Below, in pieces: positions 56,936 to 64,000 of a DNA stretch of 64,000 nucleotides. Source of the stretch: Streptomyces tropicalis. GTDB taxonomy: Bacteria; Actinomycetota; Actinomycetes; Streptomycetales; Streptomycetaceae. The translations under genes were made by a program, and so were the position numbers. Within the stretch, counting starts at the first letter, position 1. Each line of letters starts with the position of its first letter. The notes beneath the pieces are model-generated. The model worked only from the letters and a program-made list of their open reading frames with translations, was not told the origin of the DNA and ran no database searches. The DNA lies in assembly GCF_029269835.1 (NCBI RefSeq), contig NZ_JARJBB010000009.1, positions 1 through 64,000 of the forward strand. Reading direction: 5' to 3'.

Positions 56936-57838
56936 TCAGATGACCGGGGGCCGGCCCAGCCGGGTGAGCCGCCAGACCGTGCGCCAGCGCATCGGCCGCC
57001 GCTCACCGGCCGGCTCCCGCAGCCCCTCCGCGAAACCGCCGCACCAGGCCCGGAGCCCGGCGAGCGACCGGGTGCGCAGCAGGGTGAGCAGCGCCCAGAC
57101 CCCCAGATGCACCGGGACGAGCAGCAGCGGCAGCCGCCGCCGGACCAGCCACACCCGGTTGCGGGCGGTGACCCGGTAGTAGATCGCGTGCCGGGCGGGC
57201 GAGGTCTTCGGGTGCTGGAGCAGCAGCTCGGGCGCGTAGAGGATGCGCCAGCCCGCGTCGGCGGCCCGCCAGGCGAGGTCGGTCTCCTCGTGCGCGAAGA
57301 AGAACTCGGCGGGCCAGTCGCCGGTCTGCTCCAGCATCGCCATGCGCAGCGCGTGCCCGCCGCCCAGGAACCCGGTCACGTAGCCGCCGCGCATCGGATC
57401 GGACGCGCCGACCCGGGGCACGTGCCGCTGCTGGGTCTCGCCCAGCTCGTCGGCGATGCGGAATCCGACGATCCCGAGCCGGGGATCGGCCGCGTACAGG
57501 TCCCGGACCCGGCGCAGCACGTCCGGGTCGACGAGCAGCCCGTCGTCGTCGAGCTCCACGACGACGTCGACGTCGCCGAACTCCCGCAGCCGGGCGAGGG
57601 CGACGTTGCGCCCGCCGGGGCAGCCGAGGTTCTCGTCGACGTCGACGGTGGTGACCTCGCCGGGCAGGGAGAGTCTGCGGGCGAACTCGGGAAGCCGGCA
57701 GCCGTTGCCGACGATCACGATGCGGGCCGGCGCGACGTCCTGCTTGGCCACGGACTCCAGCAGCGCGTCGACCTCGACGGGCCGGTTGCCCATGGTCACC
57801 ACGGCGACGGCGATCCTCGGCTGCACCGGTTCGACCAC
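56936..57838 (-). CDS. Family 2 glycosyltransferase
   Basis: This 300-residue protein has the GT-A fold of GT2 enzymes: IAVAVVTMGNRPVEVDALLE, the ENLGCPGGRNVALARL motif, V-V-V-E-L-D-D-D-G-L-L as the metal/nucleotide DxD, GGYVTGFLGGGHALRMAMLE, and F-F-A-H-E-E-T-D-L-A-W-R-A as the catalytic ED/EE region. A C-terminal amphipathic or membrane-associating helix (LPLLLVPVHLGVWALLTLL) follows. It probably transfers a sugar, rhamnosyltransferase-like, on a surface polymer. The GTG at 57836-57838 is preferred for the GAGGGAA sequence upstream; GTG 57850 is an alternative. Confidence 0.88.
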   Translation of the reverse strand: MVEPVQPRIAVAVVTMGNRPVEVDALLESVAKQDVAPARIVIVGNGCRLPEFARRLSLPGEVTTVDVDENLGCPGGRNVALARLREFGDVDVVVELDDDGLLVDPDVLRRVRDLYAADPRLGIVGFRIADELGETQQRHVPRVGASDPMRGGYVTGFLGGGHALRMAMLEQTGDWPAEFFFAHEETDLAWRAADAGWRILYAPELLLQHPKTSPARHAIYYRVTARNRVWLVRRRLPLLLVPVHLGVWALLTLLRTRSLAGLRAWCGGFAEGLREPAGERRPMRWRTVWRLTRLGRPPVI

Positions 57839-58414
57839 GGCTTCCCTCACCTCATCCGGCGACTGCGGCGTCCCGCTCCGATCGCGCGGCGCCCCTCGTT
57901 CACCAAGATGTTGCCCCAGCCTCCCGGGTTGTCCGACCGCGGACGCACTTTGCACCCTCTTTGCGGCCGATATCCCCACGCCGCCCCCGCGCGGGGCGTC
58001 ACTCCGGGGCGCGGCCGCCCGTATGCCTCCAGCGCCCCCCGGCGCACCCGTGCGGCGGAGACCACGGGGTGCCGATCACATCGGGGTCACGGGTACCGGG
58101 AACGGTCCCGGCCCTGGCCGGGAACCGCCGCACCGTCCCTTACCGCTCCTCCCCCGGGCCACGCACCCCCTGTGGACCGGAAGGGCCTCGCCGGCGGGCT
58201 GCCCCGGCGCCGGCCGGACGGGCCTCCGGCTCGGTGCCGGGGGCGAAAGCGCCGCCGGCGCATCCAGCGCCCCGGCATCCGGGACGGCCCGGGGCACGCA
58301 TGCGTACCCCGCTCCCGGAGGGGCGCCCGCCCGATCCCCCCGGTTCCGCGCGACGGACCTGCCCTCCGGCCGCGTAGAGCAGACGAACGGATTCACCCAC
58401 GGAGGGGATGCACA
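57839..58414. other. Long intergenic region before the transglycosylase
   Basis: These 576 bases lie between divergent genes. No open frame here has coding character that I trust. Small hairpins occur (for example CCGGGA-ACG-GTCCCGG near 58095). I looked for the c-di-AMP (ydaO) riboswitch that often precedes Streptomyces wall hydrolases and could not find its conserved blocks. Confidence 0.5.
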
Positions 58415-59506
58415 GTGACAGCGCGTGCACTCGAAGGGGCGCTGAAGGGTGCCAGGGGTACGGCGATCGCGGTGGCGGTGACGGCCGTGCTGACCGCGTC
58501 GCAGGCGCCGAGCGCGGTCTCGGCCGGAGTGGAGTCGGCGCGGAGGGCGGCACCCGCCGCGCACCCCCTCAGCGTGTCCGGCGACACCCCGTATCGCATC
58601 GGCCTTCCCCCGCTGCGGACGCGGAGGAAGGGCTCGGCACGGGGAGTGACGGACGGTGGTGGTGTCCTGCCCGTGAGCGTGTTCGCCGCGTACCGGCGTG
58701 CGGAGGAGGAGTTGGCGCGTAGCGCGCCGCGCTGCGGGCTGCGTTGGCAGGTGCTGGCCGCGATCGGGCAGGTGGAGTCCGGGCAGGCACGGGGCGGCCG
58801 GGTGACCGGGGACGGTACGACCGTGACGCCCATTCTCGGCCCGCGGCTGACCGGCGGTGCCTTCGCCGTCGTGGCGGACACCGACGGCGGTGCGTACGAC
58901 GGGGACGCGGCGTACGACCGTGCGGTCGGCCCGATGCAGTTCATCCCGTCCACCTGGGCGCGCTGGGGAGCGGACGGCAACGGCGACGGACGGGCGGACC
59001 CGAACAACGTCTACGACGCGGCGCTCGCCGCCGGCCGATACCTGTGCGCGGGAGGCCGGGACCTGTCGAACCCCGCCGACCTGGACGCGGCGATCCTGGG
59101 CTACAACCACTCGGACGCCTATCTCCGCACCGTCGAGGCGTGGTACGCGTACTACCTGACCGGACACCGCGTGGTGCCGGACGCGTCCGGCGGATCCGGG
59201 TCGGAGCGGCCGAAGCCGTCCCGCCCGAAGCGGCCTCACCCGTCGCCGCCGAAGCGGTCGGAGAACCGGACGCCGGGCCCCGGTCGTTCGCGTGCGCCGT
59301 CGGAGCCCTCCCCCTCCTCCTCCCCCGGCCCGTCCCCCACGGCCGGCCTCGCGAAGGGGTCCGGAACGCCGCCGATTCCGGTCCCCAAAGCGACCCTCAC
59401 GCTGCCGGGCGGTGGTCTGCTGCCCCACGCGGGGCCGCTGACCACGGGCAACGGCTGGAACACGATGGGCGTCTCCCCCTCCACAACTGCCACTACTCGG
59501 CGGTAA
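58415..59506 (+). CDS. Secreted lytic transglycosylase-like protein
   Basis: This 363-residue protein has a signal-like N-terminus (GTAIAVAVTAVLTASQAPSA) and a lysozyme-like SLT/MltB-type domain: C-G-L-R-W-Q-V-L-A-A-I-G-Q-V-E-S-G-Q-A with the catalytic Glu, RAVGPMQFIPSTWARWGADG, N-G-D-G-R-A-D-P-N-N-V-Y-D-A-A-L-A-A-G-R-Y-L-C, L-D-A-A-I-L-G-Y-N-H-S-D-A-Y. It would cleave peptidoglycan outside the cell. The last 120 residues are Pro/Ser/Lys-rich, probably a wall-spanning linker. GTG 58415 follows GGAGGGG. Confidence 0.88.
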   Translation: MTARALEGALKGARGTAIAVAVTAVLTASQAPSAVSAGVESARRAAPAAHPLSVSGDTPYRIGLPPLRTRRKGSARGVTDGGGVLPVSVFAAYRRAEEELARSAPRCGLRWQVLAAIGQVESGQARGGRVTGDGTTVTPILGPRLTGGAFAVVADTDGGAYDGDAAYDRAVGPMQFIPSTWARWGADGNGDGRADPNNVYDAALAAGRYLCAGGRDLSNPADLDAAILGYNHSDAYLRTVEAWYAYYLTGHRVVPDASGGSGSERPKPSRPKRPHPSPPKRSENRTPGPGRSRAPSEPSPSSSPGPSPTAGLAKGSGTPPIPVPKATLTLPGGGLLPHAGPLTTGNGWNTMGVSPSTTATTRR

Positions 59507-59558
59507 TGTCGCCCCCGTCGGAAGCACAAAACCGGCGGGTGAGTGCGAAGGGGCCCTC

Positions 59559-60635
59559 ATGGCGACGGACATGCCTGCGGACACAGCGGTCGCCGACGAG
59601 CGTTGGCGGCGCATGTGGAGCCATCGCGAGCAGCTGCTCAAGGTGGCCCGGCGGCGATCCATGAGCCGGGAGGACGCCGAGGACGCCGTTCACGAGGCGA
59701 TGCTCCGAGCCGCGGAGCGCCCGGACCTCGACGACGAGCGGCTGGGCGCCTGGTTGACGACGGTGACGATGCGGCTGTGCGTCGACCGGTACCGGCAGGT
59801 CAACCGCGAGGCCGAGGTGGGCAGTCGTCCCACACTCGTCGCACCGGGCCCGGTACCCGTCGAGGAGGCGGTGTGCGACCGGGCCGAGGCGAGGTGGCTC
59901 GCCGTGCGCAGCGGCGAGTTGCCCGCCCGGCAGGCGGAGGCGCTTCGGCTGAGGTCCGAGGACCTGGACGTGAGCCAGGTCGCGGTGCGGATGGGGCTCA
60001 GCTACCGGACCGTCGAGTCGCTGCTCGCCCGGGCCCGGCGGACGCTGCGCGCCTCGCTGGCCGGGACGCTCGGGCTGGTGCTGTTCCTGGTCGGGCGCGG
60101 GCGGCTGCGCGGGAGCGGCAACGTCCAGGCGGTCGCGGTCACCTCGACGGCGGCGACCCTGGTGGTGGCGGTGTTCGTACTGCCGTACGCGTTCGACGGG
60201 GGCGGGGGCGGTCCGGTGCCGCGGCCGGCCGTCTCCGGTCACCAGCGGGTCCTGGACGGCGAGGCCACGGGCCGGGGGAGCGTCCCCAGGACGCCCCCGT
60301 CCTCGCGCCCGGCGCCCCGGACCCGGAGTCGGACGCCCTCGTCCACCGGGAAGACGTCCCTGCCACTGCGGGTGCCGTCCCTGCCGAACGTGTCCGCGTC
60401 CGCGCTCTCGGACCTGTCGGTGCCACAGGTGCCCGAGGCGCCGAAGGTGCCGGTGCTTCCGGCCGCCGTTCCGGGCGCGCCGGCCGCCGTGCCGGGCCTG
60501 CCGACGAAGGCGGCCCCCTCGGCGATCCCGTCGCTCCCCCCGGCCCCGGCCCCGACTCCGGCCCTGCCGTCCGCCCCGCCGTCCGTCCCCGCCCCGCCGG
60601 CGCCTTCGCGCACACCGTCGCCGCAGCTGCCGTAG
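59559..60635 (+). CDS. ECF sigma factor fused to membrane segments and a Pro-rich tail
   Basis: This 358-residue protein begins as an ECF sigma factor: region 2 (about 20-85: HREQLLKVARRRSMSREDAE, LGAWLTTVTMRLCVDRYRQV) and region 4 (about 110-165: LPARQAEALRLRSEDLDVSQ, VAVRMGLSYRTVESLLARAR). It continues with hydrophobic stretches at 166-178 (short) and 190-212 (AVAVTSTAATLVVAVFVLPY). A 145-residue Pro/Ala/Ser-rich tail, probably outside the cell, ends the protein. No separate anti-sigma gene is adjacent, so the sigma factor may carry its own tether. GAAGGGG precedes the ATG. Confidence 0.87.
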   Translation: MATDMPADTAVADERWRRMWSHREQLLKVARRRSMSREDAEDAVHEAMLRAAERPDLDDERLGAWLTTVTMRLCVDRYRQVNREAEVGSRPTLVAPGPVPVEEAVCDRAEARWLAVRSGELPARQAEALRLRSEDLDVSQVAVRMGLSYRTVESLLARARRTLRASLAGTLGLVLFLVGRGRLRGSGNVQAVAVTSTAATLVVAVFVLPYAFDGGGGGPVPRPAVSGHQRVLDGEATGRGSVPRTPPSSRPAPRTRSRTPSSTGKTSLPLRVPSLPNVSASALSDLSVPQVPEAPKVPVLPAAVPGAPAAVPGLPTKAAPSAIPSLPPAPAPTPALPSAPPSVPAPPAPSRTPSPQLP

Positions 60636-60665
60636 CGCCCCGAACACGCGTCCGCAAAGAATTCT

Positions 60666-60685
60666 GCGTCCGCCGCGACGGACGC
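60666..60685 (+). terminator. Small hairpin between sigma factor and mce operon
   Basis: GCGTCCG (60666-60672) pairs with CGGACGC (60679-60685) around six bases, 30 bases after the sigma factor stop. The stem is short, so termination may be partial. Confidence 0.45.
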
Positions 60686-60744
60686 CCCTCCCCTCCCCGT
60701 AGAGCAGATGTCGCAGCTGCTCCACGGGCGAAGGGCGGAACCGG

Positions 60745-61674
60745 ATGGGTGTCGAGATCTGTGTGGAAGGGCTGACCAAGTCCTTCGGCCACCAGGTCAT
60801 CTGGCAGGACGTCTCGCTGACGCTGCCCGCCGGGGAGGTCTCGGTGATGCTCGGCCCCTCGGGGACGGGCAAGTCGGTGTTCCTCAAGACGCTCGTGGGA
60901 CTGCTGAAGCCGGATCGGGGCTCGGTGAAGATCGCGGGCCGGGACATCACCCGCCTGCGCGAGCACGACCTGTACGAGGTGCGGAAGCTGTTCGGCGTGC
61001 TGTTCCAGGACGGCGCGCTGTTCGGCTCGATGAACCTCTACGACAACATCGCCTTCCCGCTCCGCGAGCACACCCGCAAGTCCGAGAGCGAGATCAAGCG
61101 GATCGTCCTCGAGAAGATGGACATGGTCGGGCTGATCGGCGCCGAGGGGAAGCTGCCCGGCGAGATCTCCGGCGGTATGCGCAAGCGGGCCGGGCTCGCC
61201 CGTGCCCTGGTCCTCGACCCGGAAATCATCCTGTTCGACGAACCGGACTCGGGCCTGGACCCGGTCCGCGTGGCCTACCTCAATCAGCTCATCGTCGATC
61301 TCAACGCACAGATCGACGCGACCTTCCTGATCGTCACCCACGACATCGCCTCGGCCCGCCAGGTCCCGGACAACATCGGGCTGCTGTTCCGGCGCGAGCT
61401 GGTGATGTTCGGGCCCCGCGAGGAGCTGCTGGCCAGTGACGAGCCCGTCGTACGGCAGTTCCTGAACGGCCGGATGCAGGGGCCGATCGGCATGGCGGAG
61501 GAGAAGGACGCGGCCCAGGTCGAGCAGGAGCTGGCCCAGATCGACGAGGGCGGCCCGGCCGATGCGCTGACTCCCCGCCTGCTCCCCGGCGCCGGCATCG
61601 CCCGCCCGCCCCGCTGGGAGGTGATCGCGAGGCGCGAGGCAGAGCGGCACGGGACGGGGGTGACGAGCGCATGA
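60745..61674 (+). CDS. mceG: Mce-system ABC ATPase (MceG/Mkl type)
   Basis: This 309-residue ATPase energises Mce lipid import. It has Walker A G-P-S-G-T-G-K-S, Q-loop L-F-Q-D-G-A-L-F-G-S-M, signature G-E-I-S-G-G-M-R-K-R-A, Walker B I-I-L-F-D-E-P-D-S-G-L-D-P and switch His in V-T-H-D. The F-Q-D-G-A-L-F segment and S-G-G-M-R-K-R are typical of MlaF/Mkl proteins. A C-terminal extension of about 60 residues resembles that of actinobacterial MceG. It opens the operon; its stop overlaps the permease start in ATGA. Confidence 0.93.
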   Translation: MGVEICVEGLTKSFGHQVIWQDVSLTLPAGEVSVMLGPSGTGKSVFLKTLVGLLKPDRGSVKIAGRDITRLREHDLYEVRKLFGVLFQDGALFGSMNLYDNIAFPLREHTRKSESEIKRIVLEKMDMVGLIGAEGKLPGEISGGMRKRAGLARALVLDPEIILFDEPDSGLDPVRVAYLNQLIVDLNAQIDATFLIVTHDIASARQVPDNIGLLFRRELVMFGPREELLASDEPVVRQFLNGRMQGPIGMAEEKDAAQVEQELAQIDEGGPADALTPRLLPGAGIARPPRWEVIARREAERHGTGVTSA

Positions 61675-62441
61675 GGATCTCCCCGACGGGTGCGCTCCGG
61701 CAGTCGGGCAACCTCTTCGCGATGGCGCTGGACGTCGTCCGGTCCCTCCCCCGCCGGCCTTTCCAGGCACGGGAGTTCATCCAGCAGGCGTGGTTCGTCG
61801 CGAGCGTCACGATCCTGCCGACGGCCTTGGTGTCGATCCCCTTCGGAGCGGTCATCGCGCTGCAGATCGGCAGCCTGACACGGCAGTTGGGCGCGCAGTC
61901 CTTCTCCGGTGCCGCGTCCGTGCTCGCCGTGCTGCGGGAGGCCTCGCCGATCGTCACCGCGCTGCTGATCGCGGGCGCGGGTGGCACGGCGATCTGCGCG
62001 GACCTCGGGGCGCGCAAGATCCGGGACGAGATCGACGCGATGCAGGTGCTCGGCATCGACCCGATCCACCGGCTCGTCGTACCGCGGGTGCTGGCCTCGA
62101 TGGTCGTGGCCGTGCTCCTCAACGGCCTGGTCTCGGTGGTCGGCGTCGCGGGCGGCTACTTCTTCAACGTCGTCCTCCAGCACGGCACGCCCGGCGCCTA
62201 CCTGGCGTCCTTCACCACCCTCGCCCAGTTGTCCGACCTGTGGGCGGCGGAGATCAAGGCGCTGGTGTTCGGGGCCATCGCAGCGATCGTCGCCTCCTAC
62301 AAGGGGCTGACGGCGCAGGGCGGGCCGAAGGGCGTGGGCGATGCCGTCAACCAGTCCGTGGTGATCACCTTCATGCTGCTGTTCGTGACCAACTTCGTGA
62401 TGACCGCCGTGTACTTCCAGGTCGTCCCGCAGAGGGGTTAG
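61671..62441 (+). CDS. yrbEA: YrbE/MlaE-family permease A
   Basis: This 256-residue permease has five or so helices and the MlaE signatures: F-I-Q-Q-A-W-F-V-A-S-V-T-I-L-P-T, PFGAVIALQIGSLTRQLGAQ, VLREASPIVTALLIAGAGGT, A-I-C-A-D-L-G-A-R-K-I-R-D-E-I-D-A-M-Q-V-L-G-I-D-P, and A-S-Y-K-G-L-T-A-Q-G-G-P-K-G-V-G. The E-x-D-A-M-x-V-x-G coupling helix contacts the ATPase. Translation is coupled to mceG by overlap. Confidence 0.94.
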   Translation: MRISPTGALRQSGNLFAMALDVVRSLPRRPFQAREFIQQAWFVASVTILPTALVSIPFGAVIALQIGSLTRQLGAQSFSGAASVLAVLREASPIVTALLIAGAGGTAICADLGARKIRDEIDAMQVLGIDPIHRLVVPRVLASMVVAVLLNGLVSVVGVAGGYFFNVVLQHGTPGAYLASFTTLAQLSDLWAAEIKALVFGAIAAIVASYKGLTAQGGPKGVGDAVNQSVVITFMLLFVTNFVMTAVYFQVVPQRG

Positions 62442-62444
62442 CCG

Positions 62445-63269
62445 ATGAGACCGCACAAACTCCTCGACCGCCCCTTGCGCTCGCTCGAAGAGCTGGGCGC
62501 CCAGTTGTCCTTCTACGGGCGGTCCTTGGCCTGGACGGGCCGCACCCTGCGCCGCTACAAGAAGGAGATCCTGCGGCTGCTCGCCGAGGTGAGCTTCGGG
62601 CGCGGCGCGCTCGCCGTCGTCGGTGGCACGGTCGGCGTGATCGCGTTCCTGTCCTTCTTCACCGGCACCGAGGTCGGCCTCCAGGGCTACGCGGCCCTCA
62701 ACCAGCTCGGCACCTCCAACTTCGTGGCGTTCCTGTCGGCGTACTTCAACACCCGGGAGATCGCCCCGCTGGTGGCCGGACTCGCCCTGTCCGCGACGGT
62801 CGGCGCGGGGTTCACCGCGCAGCTCGGTGCGATGCGGATCAGCGAGGAGACCGACGCGCTGGAGGTGATGGGCGTCCCGTCGCTGCCGTTCCTGGTGACG
62901 ACGCGGATGATCGCCGGCTTCGTCGCGGTGATCCCGCTGTACGTGATCGGGCTGCTGTCCTCGTACCTGGCCGCCCGCACCATCACCACCGCCTACTACG
63001 GACAGTCGACCGGCACGTACGACCACTACTTCCACCAGTACCTGCCGCCCGTCGACGTGTTCTGGTCCTTCGGCAAGGTGATCGTCTTCGCCCTGCTGAT
63101 CATCCTGGTGCACTGCTACTACGGCTACCACGCGAGCGGCGGCCCGGCCGGTGTCGGCGTCGCGGTGGGCCGGGCGGTGCGGACCTCGATCGTCGCCGTC
63201 AACGTCCTGGACTTCTTCCTGAGCCTCGCGATCTGGGGCGCCACCACGACGGTACGGATAGCGGGGTGA
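62445..63269 (+). CDS. yrbEB: YrbE/MlaE-family permease B
   Basis: This 274-residue partner permease starts three bases after the first. It has G-T-E-V-G-L-Q-G-Y-A-A-L, ALSATVGAGFTAQLGAMRIS, E-E-T-D-A-L-E-V-M-G-V-P (coupling helix) and C-Y-Y-G-Y-H-A-S-G-G-P-A-G-V-G-V-A-V-G-R. Actinobacterial Mce systems always carry such a YrbE A/B pair. Its stop overlaps the first mce gene in GTGA. Confidence 0.94.
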   Translation: MRPHKLLDRPLRSLEELGAQLSFYGRSLAWTGRTLRRYKKEILRLLAEVSFGRGALAVVGGTVGVIAFLSFFTGTEVGLQGYAALNQLGTSNFVAFLSAYFNTREIAPLVAGLALSATVGAGFTAQLGAMRISEETDALEVMGVPSLPFLVTTRMIAGFVAVIPLYVIGLLSSYLAARTITTAYYGQSTGTYDHYFHQYLPPVDVFWSFGKVIVFALLIILVHCYYGYHASGGPAGVGVAVGRAVRTSIVAVNVLDFFLSLAIWGATTTVRIAG

Positions 63270-64000
63270 CAGCGGTGCACACGCACAGAATGAGACTCAG
63301 GCTGTACGGCATGGCGTTCCTGGCCGTGCTCGCGCTGCTGCTGTCACTCGCGGTGGCCGTCTACCAGCAGGCGTTCACCACCGTGGTGCCCATCACCCTG
63401 GAGGCCGACACCCTCGGCAACCAGCTCGATCCGCGCGCCGACGTCAAGCTGCGCGGGCTGCTCGTCGGCGAGGTGCGCGACGTGCACGCCGACGGCACGA
63501 AGGCGACCCTCGACATCGCGCTCAACCCGCAGTACGTGTCGTCCATCCCCTCGGACGTGCACGCGCGGCTGCTGCCCAAGACACTGTTCGGCGAGAAGTA
63601 CGTCGACCTGGTCGCTCCCTCCGGTACCGCGCACGCGCCGGCCCGGCCGATCCGTGCGGGCGATGTCATCACCCAGGACCGCACGAAGGTCGGCATCGAG
63701 GTGCAGCAGCTGATGAACGACCTGCTGCCGCTGCTGCGCACGGTCCAGCCGGGTGAACTCAACGCCACACTCTCGGCGTTCGCCACCGCGCTGGAGGGCC
63801 GCGGCGACCGGATCGGCGACAACCTCACCCGGGTCGACGGCTATCTGCGCCGCCTCAACCCGCACATGCCCTCCCTCAAGGAGGACATCACGCGGTTCGC
63901 GGACGTCGCCGAGGTGTACGGCGACGCCGCGCCCGACCTGATGCGGATCCTGCGCAACACGGTCACCACCAGCCGAACGATCGTCGAAAAGAAGGACCAG
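63266..64000 (+). CDS. First Mce-family protein of the operon, cut by the window edge
   Basis: The frame from GTG 63266 stays open to the last base, giving 245 residues of an Mce protein. A signal-anchor helix (YGMAFLAVLALLLSLAVAVY) is followed by the MCE/MlaD domain: V-V-P-I-T-L-E-A-D-T-L-G-N-Q-L, V-K-L-R-G-L-L-V-G-E-V-R-D-V, L-L-P-K-T-L-F-G-E-K-Y-V-D-L. Helical segments begin after about 140, as in the lipid-conducting tube of Mce assemblies. Further mce genes are expected beyond the edge. The GTGA overlap with the permease shows coupling. Confidence 0.93.
   Translation, partial: MTAVHTHRMRLRLYGMAFLAVLALLLSLAVAVYQQAFTTVVPITLEADTLGNQLDPRADVKLRGLLVGEVRDVHADGTKATLDIALNPQYVSSIPSDVHARLLPKTLFGEKYVDLVAPSGTAHAPARPIRAGDVITQDRTKVGIEVQQLMNDLLPLLRTVQPGELNATLSAFATALEGRGDRIGDNLTRVDGYLRRLNPHMPSLKEDITRFADVAEVYGDAAPDLMRILRNTVTTSRTIVEKKDQ

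Noticed and set aside
57839-58414. c-di-AMP (ydaO) riboswitch before the transglycosylase
   Set aside because: The expected conserved blocks were not found on reading; only small unrelated hairpins are present.

Overview
The window is chromosomal DNA from a high-GC actinobacterium, almost certainly a Streptomyces. The base composition is very GC-rich, GTG starts and four-base ATGA/GTGA overlaps are common, and many genes have a TAnnnT box 6-8 bases before the start codon, which suggests leaderless mRNAs. Several proteins are Streptomyces hallmarks: Lsr2, TipA, the XRE/RsbW-like/DUF397 trio, and an AfsR-like SARP. The order from clpC to the DUF397 gene looks like the conserved core of Streptomyces chromosomes. 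No rRNA, tRNA, CRISPR array or intact mobile element was recognised.

Left part (1-20 kb). A cut-off gene end and an 18-21 bp inverted-repeat pair (possible IS debris) precede clpC, whose upstream region carries two exact ClgR-type boxes. Next come lsr2, an ArgA-like acetyltransferase, a BlaI-type regulator and two small conserved genes. A cofactor operon follows (DUF2520 Rossmann protein, panC, nadB, nadC, coaX), feeding CoA and NAD synthesis. Then come an ArsR-type regulator, a two-component pair, a MidA/NDUFAF7-like methyltransferase facing an orphan nuoD, a decayed PH-domain gene and a large coiled-coil membrane protein.

Middle part (20-41 kb). An esterase and a DUF2156 (MprF-like) membrane protein are divergent. 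A folate cluster (folP, NTF2-like gene, folB, folK, DUF3180) converges on folE, which lies downstream of hpt and ftsH. tilS, a zinc metalloprotease, dacB, ppa, a ThrE-type exporter and a DedA protein with a long Tyr/Gly/Gln/Asp repeat tail follow. tipA has both thiopeptide-binding cysteines, the internal TipAS start and a MerR-type promoter with a 19-bp spacer.

Right part (40-64 kb). A YfeO-type chloride channel precedes gadB, a plausible acid-resistance pair. After a DinB gene and an aldehyde dehydrogenase comes the regulatory trio, in which two promoters share a 28-bp element. Two lipoproteins, a DUF2786 protein and a two-domain Clp-N/HTH protein follow; the last has a consensus promoter straddled by two matching inverted repeats. 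Then come a family A DNA polymerase, a SARP-NB-ARC-TPR regulator, a glycosyltransferase, a lytic transglycosylase and an ECF sigma factor with membrane segments and a proline-rich tail. The window ends inside an Mce lipid-import operon (ATPase, two YrbE permeases, first Mce protein). All assignments are by reading; no database search was run.
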